In this document: positions 11,417-24,194 of the stretch, piece by piece
How positions within the stretch are numbered: position 1 is the first letter of the stretch
How the letters are laid out: each line of letters opens with the position of its first letter
NCBI GenBank assembly: GCA_958496175.1
Contig: OY292274.1
Coordinates: 7,750,001-7,814,000, forward strand
DNA: 64,000 nt
Reading direction: 5' to 3'
Origin: Sisyra terminalis
Lineage: Eukaryota > Arthropoda > Insecta > Neuroptera > Sisyridae
Made by a program: the position numbers and the translations under genes
The notes under the pieces: generated by a model
Told to the model about the DNA's origin: nothing
What the model saw: the letters and a program-made list of their open reading frames with translations, nothing else
The model's database searches: none

Positions 11417-12209
11417 ATGGCTAATGTTATGGCTGAATCCGTAGGTCATAATAGCCATAAACTGGCTGTTTTCCATTCCTTGGTAAACCGACTCGTAAAT
11501 GTACCTCTGGTAAAGAATTTGTTTACAAAAAAATTACAATACATTAAAGGTGTGGCGACCTTTAATGGATACTCTACCAAAATTGTAGACAGAATCCCCA
11601 AAAGGGCTCTTTGGAGGAAAAAACTATCAGGAACCACTTTACGAACGATGGAAGGACCAGAAGACCGTTGGTCTGTTTTAACTTATTATCCAGGGATTTC
11701 TTAAAAAATCGAAAGGATATGGAAACAGTTTGGAACAAAGGCTGGATATACAACCAAAAAGTTGGTTAGATTTTTCAACGGTTCCAAAGATAAAATTCCG
11801 GACATACAAAAATCAGGAATTTATGAAATCCCTTGCACGGGCTGTGATAAAAGCTACGTCGGTCATACTAGAAGACAAATAGGGGTTAGGTATAAGGAAC
11901 ATCTGCCAAACATAAAATATGCAAGAGTGGAAAAATCATTGTGTGGCAGAACATGCACTGGAAACAGGGCATACATTTGCAAAAGCTTGACTTCTAAAAA
12001 GTGTTCACCGCACAAACCGATTGAATGCACTCGAAAGCATAGAAATTATTAAAAGAAAGGGAAAAGTACTTGATTGGGAAAATGGACCAATTCAAAATTC
12101 GGCACTTTTCGGGTTCCTCACGAAATATTCGGTGAAAGTAAGGAAATTTGGGAACACTCCCCCTCCATTACCACATCGCAAAAAGAGAAACGCACGACTT
12201 ATAAATTGA
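11417..12209 (+). pseudogene. Penelope-like element, RT C-terminus plus GIY-YIG endonuclease
   Basis: From 11417 the frame reads HKLAVFHSLVNRLVNVPL, then YIKGVATFNGY, the typical C-terminal end of a Penelope RT. A single in-frame TAA near 11702 interrupts it. The same frame then continues through KIERIWKQFGTKAGYTT to the GIY-YIG domain: SGIYEIPC (about 11816) and KSYVGHTRRQIGVRYKEH (about 11852-11905). A frameshift near 11950 moves the rest into another frame (LNALESIEIIKRKGKVLDW at 12021-12080). The RT catalytic centre (YADD region) is absent. The element is therefore broken by inversion or deletion, one stop and at least one frameshift. GIY-YIG marks it as an endonuclease-bearing Penelope rather than an Athena-type element. 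Confidence 0.82.
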
Positions 12210-12279
12210 GGTCAATCAGTGATTATTTTGTGAATCATCACAAAGCAGTTACGGAGTGATCCAAACTACTTGATGACCA

Positions 12280-12327
12280 CTGAGGAAGATTGTTTGGCAA
12301 TCGAAATACGTATCTGGGCAATACGTC
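12280..12327 (+). ncRNA. hammerhead-like motif at the 3' end of the Penelope remnant
   Basis: CTGAGGA (12280-12286) is followed by a perfect 5-bp stem GATTG-TTTGG-CAATC, then GAAA (12303-12306). Next come ACGTAT (12308-12313) and ATACGT (12321-12326), which can pair as a stem III closed by CTGGGCA, followed by C, giving a GTC cleavage-type triplet. Two extra bases (AT) between the core and stem III depart from the canonical core, and I see no clean stem I, so a self-cleaving form is uncertain. Its position just after the GIY-YIG ORF agrees with the known hammerhead motifs of Penelope-like elements. Confidence 0.55.
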
Positions 12328-12350
12328 ACGAATATTTTTGTTTGAAATTC

Positions 12351-12709
12351 TGTTCAAATTTATGTTTATGGTAAGATTTTTATATATTATTATATTATTT
12401 TTATATTAATTTTACTAATTAAATTGGACCGCAATATATTCTATATATTGTATAAAAAAAGTATAACTGTTCAAAGTAATACAAAAGATCTTATTTTGGA
12501 TTAAACATTTTTTAGCTTTTAAAACAAATGGCTACGCAATATTCACACCGGCGAAAACGTGAGTATCAGCTAGTAACCTATATAAGTACTCAAGACTAGC
12601 AAATTAATGACATAAAATATTTCCAAACCAATTACGTAATTTTGTCGTAAATATATAAAAAATTAAACATTTTTTCTGTTTAGAAGGAGAAATACACACT
12701 TTTTTATAT
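12351..12709. other. unassigned spacer
   Basis: AT-rich sequence between two retroelement remnants. No ORF with a recognisable domain. The 5' truncation point of the LINE lies close to its right edge. Confidence 0.4.
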
Positions 12710-14893
12710 TTAGTAATTCTTGATATTATGGTACAGAAAGACGTTTTCAACCACATGAGCCAGGAAGTGATTGATGAACTGTACTCAGACCACAATCCAG
12801 TGATAATCTCAGTACTGGACGCTAAAGTAGGATATAAATCCGCAACTAACCCTACCCGTTTTTACTGCTGGGACACTTTTAAAAAACTTCTCACAGGTAC
12901 CAACTTTCCTGTTCATATGATTCTACAAAACTCAAATGGTATAGACGAATCAATTTCTATGATTACAAATTCAATAAACGAAGCGGCTAGATTATCTGAA
13001 CTGATAATAAAATATTAATAAAAAAGGAAATTAACACTCCATTTATAGGGATATTCCGTTAAAAATAAAAAAAATAATCCAGGAAAAAAATAAAATGAGG
13101 CGCATATGGCCAAGAACCAAAAATCAGATTTACAAAAGAGAATTCAATAATCTTGTTCATCTTGTGAGAAAGAATCTGGAAAATTTCAACAACAACCAGT
13201 ATCAAAAATATCTTGAAGACATTCATCCAGAGGACCACCAAATTTGGAAGACAATCAAAGCTATATTACAGAAAAAAAGTCAAATTCCGTCTCTGCAAGA
13301 AGAAGGACATACATATGACTCCATCAAAGATAAGTGTTCTGGATTTTCAAACTTTTTTGGGAAGATCTTCAATCAAACCTGCGTACAATCCGATCCTATT
13401 TCTTATAAGCATCTCCAAATCCCAGAGAACCAAGTGGAACTTGTAACTCCGTTCGAATTGAAACAACAAATCAAGACTCTAAAATCTAAAAAATCTCCTG
13501 GCCCCGATCAAATCACTAATTCAATGCTAAAAAACTGCCCAAACAAAATATTATCCCTTCTTACATCTATCTTTAATCTATGCCTAAGCACAGGACACTT
13601 TCCCTCCACCTGGAAAAAAACTTACATAGTTGTTGTTTATAAAAATTCAAAACCCAAAAATAAAATCACAAGCTACCGGCCGATCAGCCTGCTTTACACA
13701 CTGTCGAAGTTTACCTCACCACTCCACTTTGCAACAAATCTTAAGACTAGTAGAAATAATCAAAAGGGATTTTGAAGAAAAAAAATGCTCAGTAGGTTTG
13801 TTCTTGGATACAACACAAGCGTTCGATCGAGTTTGGCATCAAGGGCTACTCACAAAGCTTTAGAACTACCATATCCCTGAGTGTCTATACAACATAATTT
13901 CTTCATTTCTGAGCAACCGATACTTCCAAATCAAAATGGACTATCAGAGGAAAAACCTATCCACTCGGGGGTACCTCAGGGATCAGTATTGGGCCCAATC
14001 CTTTTCAATCTCTACGTTGCGGACTTTCCGTCACTAGACCACTGCATAACCTCAATGTACGCGGATGACATCGCAATCTTCAACCTGGACAAAGATCTTC
14101 AAAGGGCCGTTCAGAAAACCCAGCAGTCTATCAACCACCTATCCTCCTGGTTCAGTAGATGGAAAATTCTCATAAATCCATCTAAAAGTGTCGCAAAAAT
14201 GTTCTCTCTAAGACGTTTCTCCAACCAATTGGAGCCTATCGTGTTAGACCACATGGAAATTCCGTGGTGTGAGAAAAAAACGCCTGTTAAATATCTGGGC
14301 ATACTTCTGGACTCGAAATTAACCTGGCAAAACCACATCTGAAGTAAAATCAGAGAAGCCAACACTCGACTCATCCAACTATAGAATGTTCAATGATGAT
14401 ATACAAATCAGTCATTCGACCACTTCTCACATACTCTTGCGCAGTCTGGCTTCCATCCTCAAAGAAAAATCATAACGAGCTACAGGTGTTCCAAAATAGA
14501 GTCTTGAGGATCATCACTAAAGCTCCATGGTATGTGAGAAACAACCAAATTCATCACGAAATCAACGTCCCATACTTAAAAGACTTTCTAACCGCACTCA
14601 CAAGGAACTTCCTTAACGGCCTAGAAAATTGTCCTAGTGCAGTAGAACTAGGTTTGGGAAAACCCGAAGCGGAAACTCCCACAAGAGCTCCAAGAAATAG
14701 TACATGTTTGACCACAAGATCAAGAACCAATCAACAAATAAAAAAATACAAAAGACAGAGGAATGAAGTTCGACTTCTCCAATTATTTAAACGCCGCTAA
14801 AGACCAATTGCCTGCCATCACCACCATGATATAGCGACATTTCGCTGAACTGGTGCAAAATATATAATAGTCCACAAAAAAAAAAAAAAAAAA
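12710..14893 (+). pseudogene. Jockey-like non-LTR retrotransposon, truncated and frameshifted
   Basis: The copy starts inside the endonuclease domain: VILDIMVQKDV, then YSDHNPVIISV (about 12778-12810) is the conserved SDHxP end of APE-type endonucleases. RT follows in several frames. KSPGPDQITNSMLKNCP (about 13490-13540) and YRPISLLYTLSK (13670-13710) are in one frame. FLDTTQAFDRVWH (about 13800-13840) is in a second. GVPQGSVLGPILFNLYVADFP, YADDIAIF (motif C, about 14055-14080) and KYLGILLDSKLTW are in a third. The C-terminal SVIRPLLTYSCAVW region (14405-14450) is in another. Around 13710-13730 a deletion fuses the RPISLL block to HSTLQQILRLVE. A short 3' UTR ends in an A-run at 14877-14893. 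APE plus RT without an RNase H domain fits the Jockey clade. It is inactive. Confidence 0.85.
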
Positions 14894-16580
14894 TTTAAAT
14901 TGAGAAAATATTTTATAATGACATTTGCACTATTTCATTAGTAAAACTTTTAGAGGGAAAGAACATTCCCTTGATTATAATAAATATTTTTCTTTTTTGG
15001 AACTCTGAAATTAAATAAAAAGCATATATTTACAAAAACAGAGTGATGTGTATAGAAATTAAAACAATATTGTTTATTTTGAATTTTAACAAAAATTAAA
15101 ATGTTTTGAATTAATTTCAATGCAATTGAGAAAAAAGAGTATAGCACGTAAATAGTCATTTTTTCCATATTTTGGTTTATAAAAATCAAACTTATTCGAA
15201 TTTAAAATTGCAAATTCTTCATAAAACACTTACAAATGTGAAAGTATTTTTTTCCATATTGTATCGTATTTTTTTTCAATTTACATATTTCAAGTAAATA
15301 CCGAATAATATATGTATAGTAATTGCATTTCTTAGCAATGCAATACTCCATTTGCACAATAAATTTTCAAAACACTACGACGTAAAAGCAGTAATAAACA
15401 TTCTAACGTTATGCAAATAGAGGTGTAAATAGAAGATGAAATAGTTCCTTTATAAAATAGGATCTTTCGCTATTAAAGTAAACTGCATGTGTTGCATTTG
15501 AAATTATTAAACTTCTAAGTGAAGAAATGAACATTTTCCATATTAAAATTCAACTGAAACGAAGAAAAGTTTTACAATTTAAAAGAAAGTACCTACCACG
15601 AAAATATTTTACGAATGTATTCATTTAATTTACTTTTTATGTACCAAAAGAAAAAAATGTGAATACATTTTTTCCCATGTTTTAATACGTGTAGAACTGT
15701 TCAGTTGAAAGTATTTGAGTAAACACAATTTTACACAAAGTGGCACTAAAACCTTCAGCGTTTTATGCATTATAACGAAAGGATATAGATTCGCTTGTCT
15801 TATGAGCTTACACAGATGTATCAGTTTGCCCACTTGGTTCGTTATTTCCCCTGAGATTTTCCACGAGACCTGTATGCACTGCTGTAAATGATGAATGTTA
15901 AAATGGGTAGCTATACAAACAGATTATTAAAAAGTTTGGTCTATATATCGATATACAACGTTAAATTTATGTGTGACGGCATAGAAATTTTGATTTCATA
16001 TTCTGTAAACGCATCAAATTGAAAAGCTACTAACTTAAAAAAATATATGTACGCATATCAATAAGTAAAAAAGGCTTGAAATTTTTAAAAAATTGATACA
16101 ATAAAAATGTGTGAAAAATTATTATAACATTCCGAACTATTTACCGCAGAAATAACTTTTCGCCGTTCTCAAACTTGACGTAGTTACAAATCAGAAATAT
16201 AGGGCCCCTTATTGGATTGTATATAATTGAACTTTTCATTAACTTCGGTAATACTCAATGGTTAAGCGCCATTAAGAATCTACTCTTTGGAAACTACAGT
16301 TTAATACAATTTCGAAATGTATCAATTGCACTATCAAATAGTTTAAAGTTGCATTCAAAATAATTGCTCAACTGTGTTAATGAAGTATACCGTTTGAATT
16401 TGAGCATGATTGATCATCAAGATTTGCAACGTTTATTGCACTTGACTTCTTTTCAAAGAGTTAAGTTGACGATAATAAAAACAATAGATGACTTGAAAGA
16501 CAGCATTCGAATTGGAATAACAGATATATGGTTTAAAACTTACAAATGCTAGAAAATGTATAAAACAACTTTATTCTTAA
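14894..16580. other. unassigned AT-rich DNA
   Basis: No recognisable protein or repeat terminus. The small ORFs at 14950-15189, 15630-15833 and 16364-16552 show no domain, and the minus-strand ones are low-complexity Ile/Lys/Phe. The right edge is A next to the CTAG end of element copy 3. Confidence 0.4.
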
Positions 16581-18389
16581 CTAGCTGATCAGTGATCCCC
16601 TCAATTTCCTCTGTGTAACGTAGGTGTAGATTATATTTTCTTTTTAGATATGCTATTTGTAGTGGTAAATGCAAATTTGTATTTTTCTTATTTCTATTAC
16701 GAAAAACATAATCATACTTAAAAACACTATTTTGTCGACTTAAAAAGACACTTTTAATATACTGTGGCTTACAATAAAATCGTTGCATGTAATGATCAAG
16801 TAGTTTTCAAAAAATATTTATAAATATCTAAAGAAGTATGTTCAGTTGCGTATACCTATGGTGGTATACCTATCGTGAACCAAATACTCCTAAATCAATC
16901 AATATCTATACATAAATTAAAAATATCGTCAAATTCAATAAAGTAGGTCTTAATTATGACTTAAAACAGTAAAAAGGTATCAAAACACTCACGTCAAAAT
17001 AACAGAAGTAAAGGATCTAGATTTAGAGTATAAGTAGAAATTCAATTTCATTATCTCGACTCCCGAATGAACCTTTATCTCAAAACTATTTCACTACTGC
17101 AATGTGCAAAACTACCGCGAAATTAAAATTTGTTCAATTGCACGAAACCCAGGTCCTCCATAATCAATTATAACCATTGTGTATCTATGCACTTATTATT
17201 AAAATATCTAAATTTCAACTATATAATTAAACCATTTTCTTTTAGTTCGCCGAACTTCTCGCTACTCAATATTCGCTCACTAATGTATTTATTTGTGAAT
17301 ACGTATTTCGGATTTTCAGGTTTATAATATGGGAAAGCCAAAAATCTTAATGCTCACTTATAAACTTAACCATTTTCCAATATATCTATCAGAGTTCCAA
17401 TTTATAAGCAGACCCAAAGTTTTTGTTTCTACTATTAAACCAACTTTGTTTTATAATAAAGAGTAATTACGATTCGTTTATAACGATACTGTGACTATGA
17501 AATATGAAATTTCGATTGTTTATTAGATGTTATGTCGTACAAACTTTGCTACCATTTTCCACTCTTTTAGGGGAGGAATTATCAAAAACCCTTTCTTATT
17601 ATATATCTGCATCGTTTAAGGAAAACAGTTTCTAAATTTCATCGACACAAATATACATTTGTGTAGGAAAATACAATGTTAAACAAAAAATATTATGACC
17701 TTTATTTTGGTTATCATGACTAAAAAGCAATTGGATTTCGCACATTTGGACGTTTTATATACAAAATCGTTGGAAATAGGTAGAAAGCGTGGAAGCAAAT
17801 TAGAATATTTTATTTATATTCTATAACAATATTCGGTTTTCCAATTGTTTTAAATACCGAAGAAAAGTTAACAAGGAAGTTTTTATACTTTAATTGACAA
17901 TGAAATACATGACAAAAAATTGCTCCCTTAATGCTTTTCATCAGAATATATGATTGGTCCAGGTCACAATCATTAAAAATTATTCATAAAAATTAGATTA
18001 TTTCATTAGATTTTAAAAAGTTTGATTGTTGAAAAGCAAACAAAAATTAAAAACCGCCTCCATGGTATTTGGGTATAAGTACCTACTGCATAAACTTTCA
18101 TAATAATTAAGTGAAATGATGTTATTTAAAATGCTGTTATCAAAATGATATAACAAAAACAAAAACTTATTATTAAATATTTATTTTTTTATTAATTTCA
18201 CTGATTAAATTCAAAATTCAATTGTTGATTTACTCTACATTTTCTCATACAAACTTAGTTTCCCCTTTTACTCTTTTAGGGTAGAAATTTTCAAAAAAAA
18301 AATTCTTATCAGATGTTTACTTCTTATAAAGAATACATCGAATATTAAAATTTCATCAGTCAGAAGGGGTATTAACTTTAAGTTTTATT

Positions 18390-18420
<31 letters not shown>

Positions 18421-18525
18421 CTCTACTATTACTTTTTTTCGTTAATATTTCCTTATTGAGCAACCTTAAGGGTATACTTAGAACAATTTTGTATGAAAAA
18501 AAAGGTTTCCTGTAAGACTCAAATT
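16581..18525 (-). mobile_element. Helitron-like non-autonomous element, copy 3
   Basis: It begins A|CTAGCTGATCAGTGATCCCC, with a short local duplication of the terminus, and follows the family order: TAGGTGTAGATTATATTTTC, the 17130-17330 block, the 17450-17600 block, and the ATT repeat (18388-18420). The TC end with its GACAGACAGAC block is absent. A piece of the same family lies immediately beyond in the opposite orientation (18555-18716), so the end was rearranged. Confidence 0.7.
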
Positions 18526-18554
18526 CTATAATTATATTTAGCAATAAAATATAA

Positions 18555-18716
18555 GTGTCTCTTTTTGTTATAGCATTTTAATAACAGCGTTTTAAATAAC
18601 ATCATTCAAAAAATTAGTATGAAAATTTATGTGGTACTTTTAGCAAATAGGCGATATTTAATTTTTGTTTGTTTTTCAATAATCAAACTTTTTAAAATCG
18701 AATTTTGTAGACCTGG
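18555..18716 (+). mobile_element. inverted fragment of the Helitron-like family
   Basis: TTTTGTTATAGCATTTTAAT followed by ATTAGTATGAAAATTTATG and TTTTTGTTTGTTTTTCAATA is the reverse complement of the 18020-18160 region of copy 3. It forms an inverted partial duplication next to copy 3. Confidence 0.65.
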
Positions 18717-19253
18717 TATATTAGATTGATTGTAATGACGTTTCTTTGTAATGATTTCTAATGATAATTGCAGTGTCGAGAAAGAGTATTGATGACCAAA
18801 TTAAATAAATTATATTTATTTTTTGCAAATTTAATATAACAGTTAACGGAAAGTACGTCTGCACCTTCAGCTAAGAATATATTTTCGTCGTAACATTTTG
18901 TCGTAAATATGAAACTAGAAACAAGAAAGGGGCATAAATATAAACTGCAGGAAACATTTTCCAAAATGATAAATGCAATAAACAGCGAAAAGGATGCGAC
19001 TCCACCTTTCCATTTTATTTATAAGTGAGTAACTGTTGGGTTGTTTTATTTAATTATGAAATTATTTTATGAAGTTTATGAAAACAATATAAATGAAAAT
19101 TAGAATAGAAAACAAGAATCCATTTTATTAAAAAATAATTATAATATTAAAAAATGATAACCAAACTAAGTTGTTTAGAGAATTTCAATATAAAATCAAA
19201 CCGATAAATTATCTTAACTGCATAGTTAGGACTTTCATTTGTAAAAGTAAAGG
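18717..19253. other. unassigned spacer
   Basis: AT-rich DNA without a supported gene. The last 8 bases (AGTAAAGG, 19246-19253) are the target-site copy of the hAT element that follows. Confidence 0.5.
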
Positions 19254-19960
19254 CAGTGGCATAGCTAGATAACCAAGGGCCCTGGGGCAAATTAAAAAAT
19301 AGGGCCCCACTGCTATGTAAACTGATAAGGTTTTATCAAATTAAAATATAAAATATACGAATACTTTAAAAATGCTAAGCTACTTAAGCTATTTTTTGTG
19401 CACTGCAAGGCAGGTAATAAAAATATTAAACAGTAACAACATAAATAACATTTAATACTTGGTGTAGGTTTGGCTAATAAAACGAAATAGAGAAGATTCA
19501 AGGGTTTATTATATAAAGGTCGGGCCTACCAACTGACTAAATAACAATTATATTTACAATTTTTCCTAGCTTTAGTTTTCAAGTATCAATGACTTCGTTT
19601 AAATCCAGGCTTGATGCGGTTTTGCTTTCAATTGCTATTAGCGATAAATATCCGAGTCGAGTTTGGCCCATATTATTTCTTAAATAATTTTTTTATTATT
19701 TTTTATTTGGTAAATGACCTTTCAGCTGCTGCAGAAGTGACAGGAATTGTAAAGAATTATAACATCGCTATAAATACTTCCGTTAGGTCGCACACTAACA
19801 CTCCATATTTGCTCATTATTTTTTTACATAATTGGTGAACTTCCAACTGAATTTCCAAAAGTTCAGTTTGATCGTGATTTCTGGTAAGGATTCGAGGGCC
19901 ACCTGAACTTGAGGGCCCCGGGGCACTGCCCCGCCTAGCCCCTAGGTAGCTATGCCACTG
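19254..19960 (-). mobile_element. hAT deletion derivative, copy 1 (707 bp)
   Basis: The terminal inverted repeats CAGTGGCATAGCTAG and CTAGGTAGCTATGCCACTG are flanked by a perfect 8-bp target duplication, AGTAAAGG (19246-19253 and 19961-19968), which is diagnostic of hAT. Inside, on the minus strand, is a decayed copy of the hAT C-terminal dimerisation region found intact in the 41259 copy. GC-rich subterminal blocks (GGGCCCTGGGGC, GGGCCCCGGGGC) are shared by all three copies. It has no complete transposase, so it can only have moved with help from an intact relative. Confidence 0.93.
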
Positions 19961-19968
19961 AGTAAAGG

Positions 19969-20768
19969 GTATAAAGATTTTCTATTATACTGCATATAAT
20001 GTGCTTTAGTTTATGCCTGAAACCACAATATTACTATATACTGTTGATATGATTTTCGAAACACGATTTATATTCCATCAAACTAAGTCTACTTTCGTTT
20101 AAATCAATATAATGACGAACGAAAGTATTGCACATTTCCATTGAATTCCAAGAAAGCCGAATCTTAGCGTATTGGTTCAAAGTCAGTCTCACACATTTAT
20201 AATCATCGATACGATTAAAACCGTTTACATTTAGGTCCTTCAAGAAAGAAACAACTTTATATTACTGTAAAAGACAAGAACAGGACGCTCATCTCCTTTT
20301 AAAAATAAAACCACTGCTGATCTCTAGGAAATTCACAACATTTACTTGAGCGGCGATACCACTTGCTTTGAGCCACTAACGTAAATCATTACTTCCTGGA
20401 AAAAATTATCAAAAAGTATAGAATAACCTTCCGTGTAAACTTAAAGGTCTCCGTACGAAAATCCTTACGTTCGAAAATTTCGTATACATTTGAATATGAA
20501 AATGAATTCCCATCATTTTATTCATCAAATTTGGGACAAAGAAACCATTATTTTTCTATCATGAACAGTTTTTCCCCATTTTTCTTTTGCTTTTGATAAA
20601 TCATTATATTGATTGACAGACACATCCAGACGAATTAAACGATCACCAAATATCCGAACGTTCTTCAGAAGATTAAAATCACCTTTTACTAAAGTGATAA
20701 TAACAAAAGTGTGTTAAAGAAAGAAAATATTCAAATTACGGTTTTATAACTTAAGATTATAGATTATA
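19969..20768. other. unassigned spacer
   Basis: No recognised gene or repeat. A 69-codon minus-strand ORF (20034-20243) has ordinary composition but no domain that I recognise. Confidence 0.4.
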
Positions 20769-22702
20769 CTAGCTGATCCCCGCGACTTCGTCTGCGGAAC
20801 GTAGGTGTAGATTATATTTTCTTTTTAGATTTGCTATTTGTAGTGGTATAAGAAAATTTTAATTTTTCTTAATTCTTTTACGAAAAACATAATCATACTT
20901 TAAAAACACTATTTTGACGACTTTAAAAAGACACATTTAATATACTGTTGCTTACAATAAAATCGTTGTATGTAATCTTCAATTAATTTTCAAAAAATAT
21001 TTATAAATATCTAAAAAGAGTAAGTTCAGTTGCGTATTCTTACGGTAGGTATACTTACCGTGAACCAAATAACCCAAAAATTAATTAGTGTCTATACATT
21101 AATTAAAAATATCGTGAAATTCAATAAAGTAAGTCTTAATTATGACTTAAAACAGTAAAAAGCTATCAAAATATTCGTATCAAAATAACAGAAGTAAAGG
21201 GTCTAGATTTAGAATAGTAGTAGAAATCCCATTTCATTGTCTCGACTCACGAATGAACCTTTTTCTCAAAACTATTTCACTACTGCAATGTGCAAAACTA
21301 CCGCGAAATTAAAAAATTGTTCAATTGCACGAAACTCAGTTCCTCCATAATCAAGTATAACCATTGTGTATCTATGCATTTATTATTAAAATATCTGAAT
21401 TTCAACTATATTATTAAACCATTTTCTTTTAGTTTTCCGAATGCCTCGCTACTCAATATTCACTTACTAATGTATTTATTTGTGAATACGTATTTTCAGG
21501 TTTACAATATGCGAAAGCCAAAAAACTTAATGCTCACTTATAAACTTAACTTAACCATTTTCCAATATATCTATCAGAGTTCCAATTTATAAGCAGACCC
21601 AAAGTTTTTGTTTCTACTATTAAACCAACTTTGTTTTATAATAAAGAGTAATTAAGATTCGTTTATAACGATACTGTGACTATGAAATTTGAAATTTCGA
21701 TTGTTTATTAGACGTTATGCCGTACAAACTTTGCCACCATTTTTCAGTATTTTAGAAGAGGAATTATCAAAAAACCCTTTCATATTATATATTTGAATCG
21801 TATAAGAAAAACACTTTCCAAATTTCATCGACACAGATATGCACTTATATTTGGAAATACAATTTAAACGAAAAAAACTATGAACTTTATTATTTTTTAT
21901 ATCATGACTAAAAAGCAATTCGATTTCGCACATTTGGACATTGTACATTACATACAAAATTGTTGGAAATAGGTAGAAAGGGTGGAAGTAAATTCGAATA
22001 TTTTATTTATTTTCAATAACAATAATTGGTTATCAAATTGTTCTAAATACCGAAGAAGTTAGTATGGAACATTTTATATTTTCATTAATAATGAAATATA
22101 TGATAAAAAATTGCTCCATTAATGCTTTTCACCAGAATATATAATTGCTCCAGGTCACAATCATTGGTTCATAAAAATTAGATTTTAAAAAGTTTGATTG
22201 TTGAAAAACAAACAAAAACTAAAAAGCGCGTCATTGATATTTGATATAAGTACCTACTTCATAAAGTTTCATACTAATTTAGTGAAAAGACGTTATTTAA
22301 AATGCTCTGTTATTAAAATGATATAACAAAAACCGAAACTTATTATTAATTAATTATTTATTTATTAATTAAACTTATTAAATTCAAAATTTTGATTGTT
22401 GATTGTTCAATTGCAACATTACTTTATTTGGCCAAAATAAAAGATTTTTTATATCTAAAATAAAAGTCGCCTAGATTACTCCTTATTTCTTCAGCTACCT
22501 GTCAATAAAAGTCCCATCAAAATCGGTCCAGCCATTTCAGAGATTAGCCGGAAGAAACAGACAGACAGACAAAAATTGTAAAAAATGTTATTTTGGTGTA
22601 TGTATCGTATATATTCAAACATATGCATGTAGTAAAAAGCGGTTATTTCAATATTACAAACAGACACTCCAATTTTATTTATATGTAGTATATATGTATA
22701 GA
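20769..22702 (-). mobile_element. Helitron-like non-autonomous element, copy 4 with a variant TC end
   Basis: The left end is A|CTAGCTGATCCCCGCG and the body matches copies 2 and 3. After about 22420 the sequence differs: it passes through CAAAATCGGTCCAGCCATTT, GACAGACAGACAAAAATTGT and CACTCCAATTTTATTTATAT, and ends near TATGTATAGA. On the minus strand this is TCTATACATATA..., again starting with TC. This copy therefore shares the CTAG-end half but carries a different 5' end, a mosaic of two subfamilies. Confidence 0.68.
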
Positions 22703-23845
22703 AGATAACAGCTCCGGCGACAAATATCTTTTATTGAAAAACGCTTCCTATTTAAAATAATTTCGTTTTGTCATCTCTTGTTATTATTAAATATTTCATT
22801 AGTTTATCATAATTCTATTATACCATAAATCTGAACTTTGTTGTTTTTTAAGAATATAATTATTAATGACCTTTTTTCTTCTAGTGTATAAAACCACGAT
22901 TTATCCAATCTATTCAAGGAGAAAGTTGACTAACTGCAAAGAGCAAAAAATGTTTTTTTCTTCTTCCTTATTTAGAAAAAAAGTCTCATCAAAATTAACT
23001 TCTTTGATTATAATGCAATAAAGTCAAAAACTTGCTTATTCTATACAAAAGTGCAAGAGGACTTCCCTTTGTTGAATAAAATGAAACGATTACTTTTTTG
23101 ATTACTTTTACGATTACCGTTCCTTAATGCATTTATAATACTATCCTTATTATTTAAAATGTTTCATAAATATTTTGTTTTAACGCGTTTTTCTTAAAAC
23201 CTCTTTCTTGATTTCCTTGCAATAAAACACACTCAGTTATCGTTTATCCAGTTCTAATCTATATTGGCTCATTTTGTTCAGAATATATTCCAGACCTTCC
23301 AACTAATGATTTTTTTTTTACTATTATTATCCGGTGTTTTGTTAGGTCACTTTGTCGTTAGATTGTAAGGTACGGAACTTATAATTTTATTTTTCACATA
23401 CTTCCCAGCACTTTATCGAGGCTGAATTTCGGCACACCTGCTTACTCTCGACGACAACCCATGAATCCATCGTAAAATTTAATAATCACCATATATTTCT
23501 ACTTTATCATTTAACTTCGAAAAAAACCTTCTAATGCCTACCTTCAAAGGCGCATGTAAAAGTAAGTCAATTTTAAGTGTTTGTTGAAGTTAGCATGTTT
23601 AGTATTCTTTATGGCTCATGTAATAGTTAACATTAACTTATAGTAACTGTCCATAAAATATTTACAGCCAACACAAATTATAAATGGCAAAAATTGGCAA
23701 TTGAATGAAATTGAAATGACAGTTGAAACAAATGACAAAGATCAATTAATTCAAATTTGGGACAATGATTGACGAAATTGATTCTAAAAATATATTGAAA
23801 GTTCAAAACGGAGAAAGTAAAAATATGTAAAAAAATCGCTTGGAT
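22703..23845. other. unassigned AT-rich DNA
   Basis: No gene, tRNA or terminal repeat found. It includes ordinary low-complexity stretches only. Confidence 0.4.
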
Positions 23846-24141
23846 TGACAAAATGCACTAAAAAGTAAAAAAATACATTTATGGACTGAATCGTAGTACC
23901 AATTTTACCATCGATATTAAGACGATATTGGCCAATTAATGAGAACCATATGCTTTCTCCTTATGCATTAAACCGGGGAATGCAATTTTGTTTACTATTT
24001 GGTAATTTGGATCTCTTCCCTAGTTTTGATGCACAATTTGAAAGGATATGATTCTTATTAATTGGCCAACATCAATCAGCCTTAGTATCAATGGGGAAAT
24101 TGGTATAAATTTATTTATTTTTCTTTTTAGAGCATTTTATC
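23846..24141. mobile_element. MITE-like inverted-repeat element (about 0.3 kb)
   Basis: The left arm (ATGCACTAAAAAGTAAAAAA, then ACCAATTTTACCATCGAT, then TTGGCCAATTAATGAGAA) is mirrored by the right arm (TTCTTATTAATTGGCCAA, then GGGGAAATTGGTAT, then TTTTTCTTTTTAGAGCATTT). The arms are about 90-100 bp around a spacer of roughly 105 bp. There is no coding capacity, and the target duplication was not resolved. Confidence 0.65.
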
Positions 24142-24194
24142 AGTACAAGCAAGATTGTAAAAAATCCATGTTGTTTAAGTCCTTGTCTGTTTAA

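Noticed and set aside
11446..11637. 63-codon minus-strand ORF across the Penelope C-terminal RT
   Set aside because: Shadow of the + strand frame, which has clear Penelope motifs.
13059..13241. Minus-strand hydrophobic ORF near the LINE RT start
   Set aside because: Antisense of the Lys/Asn-rich RT N-terminal coding region, which always gives hydrophobic antisense frames.
14111..14374. 87-codon minus-strand ORF in the LINE
   Set aside because: Shadow of the RT frame containing YADD; no independent support.
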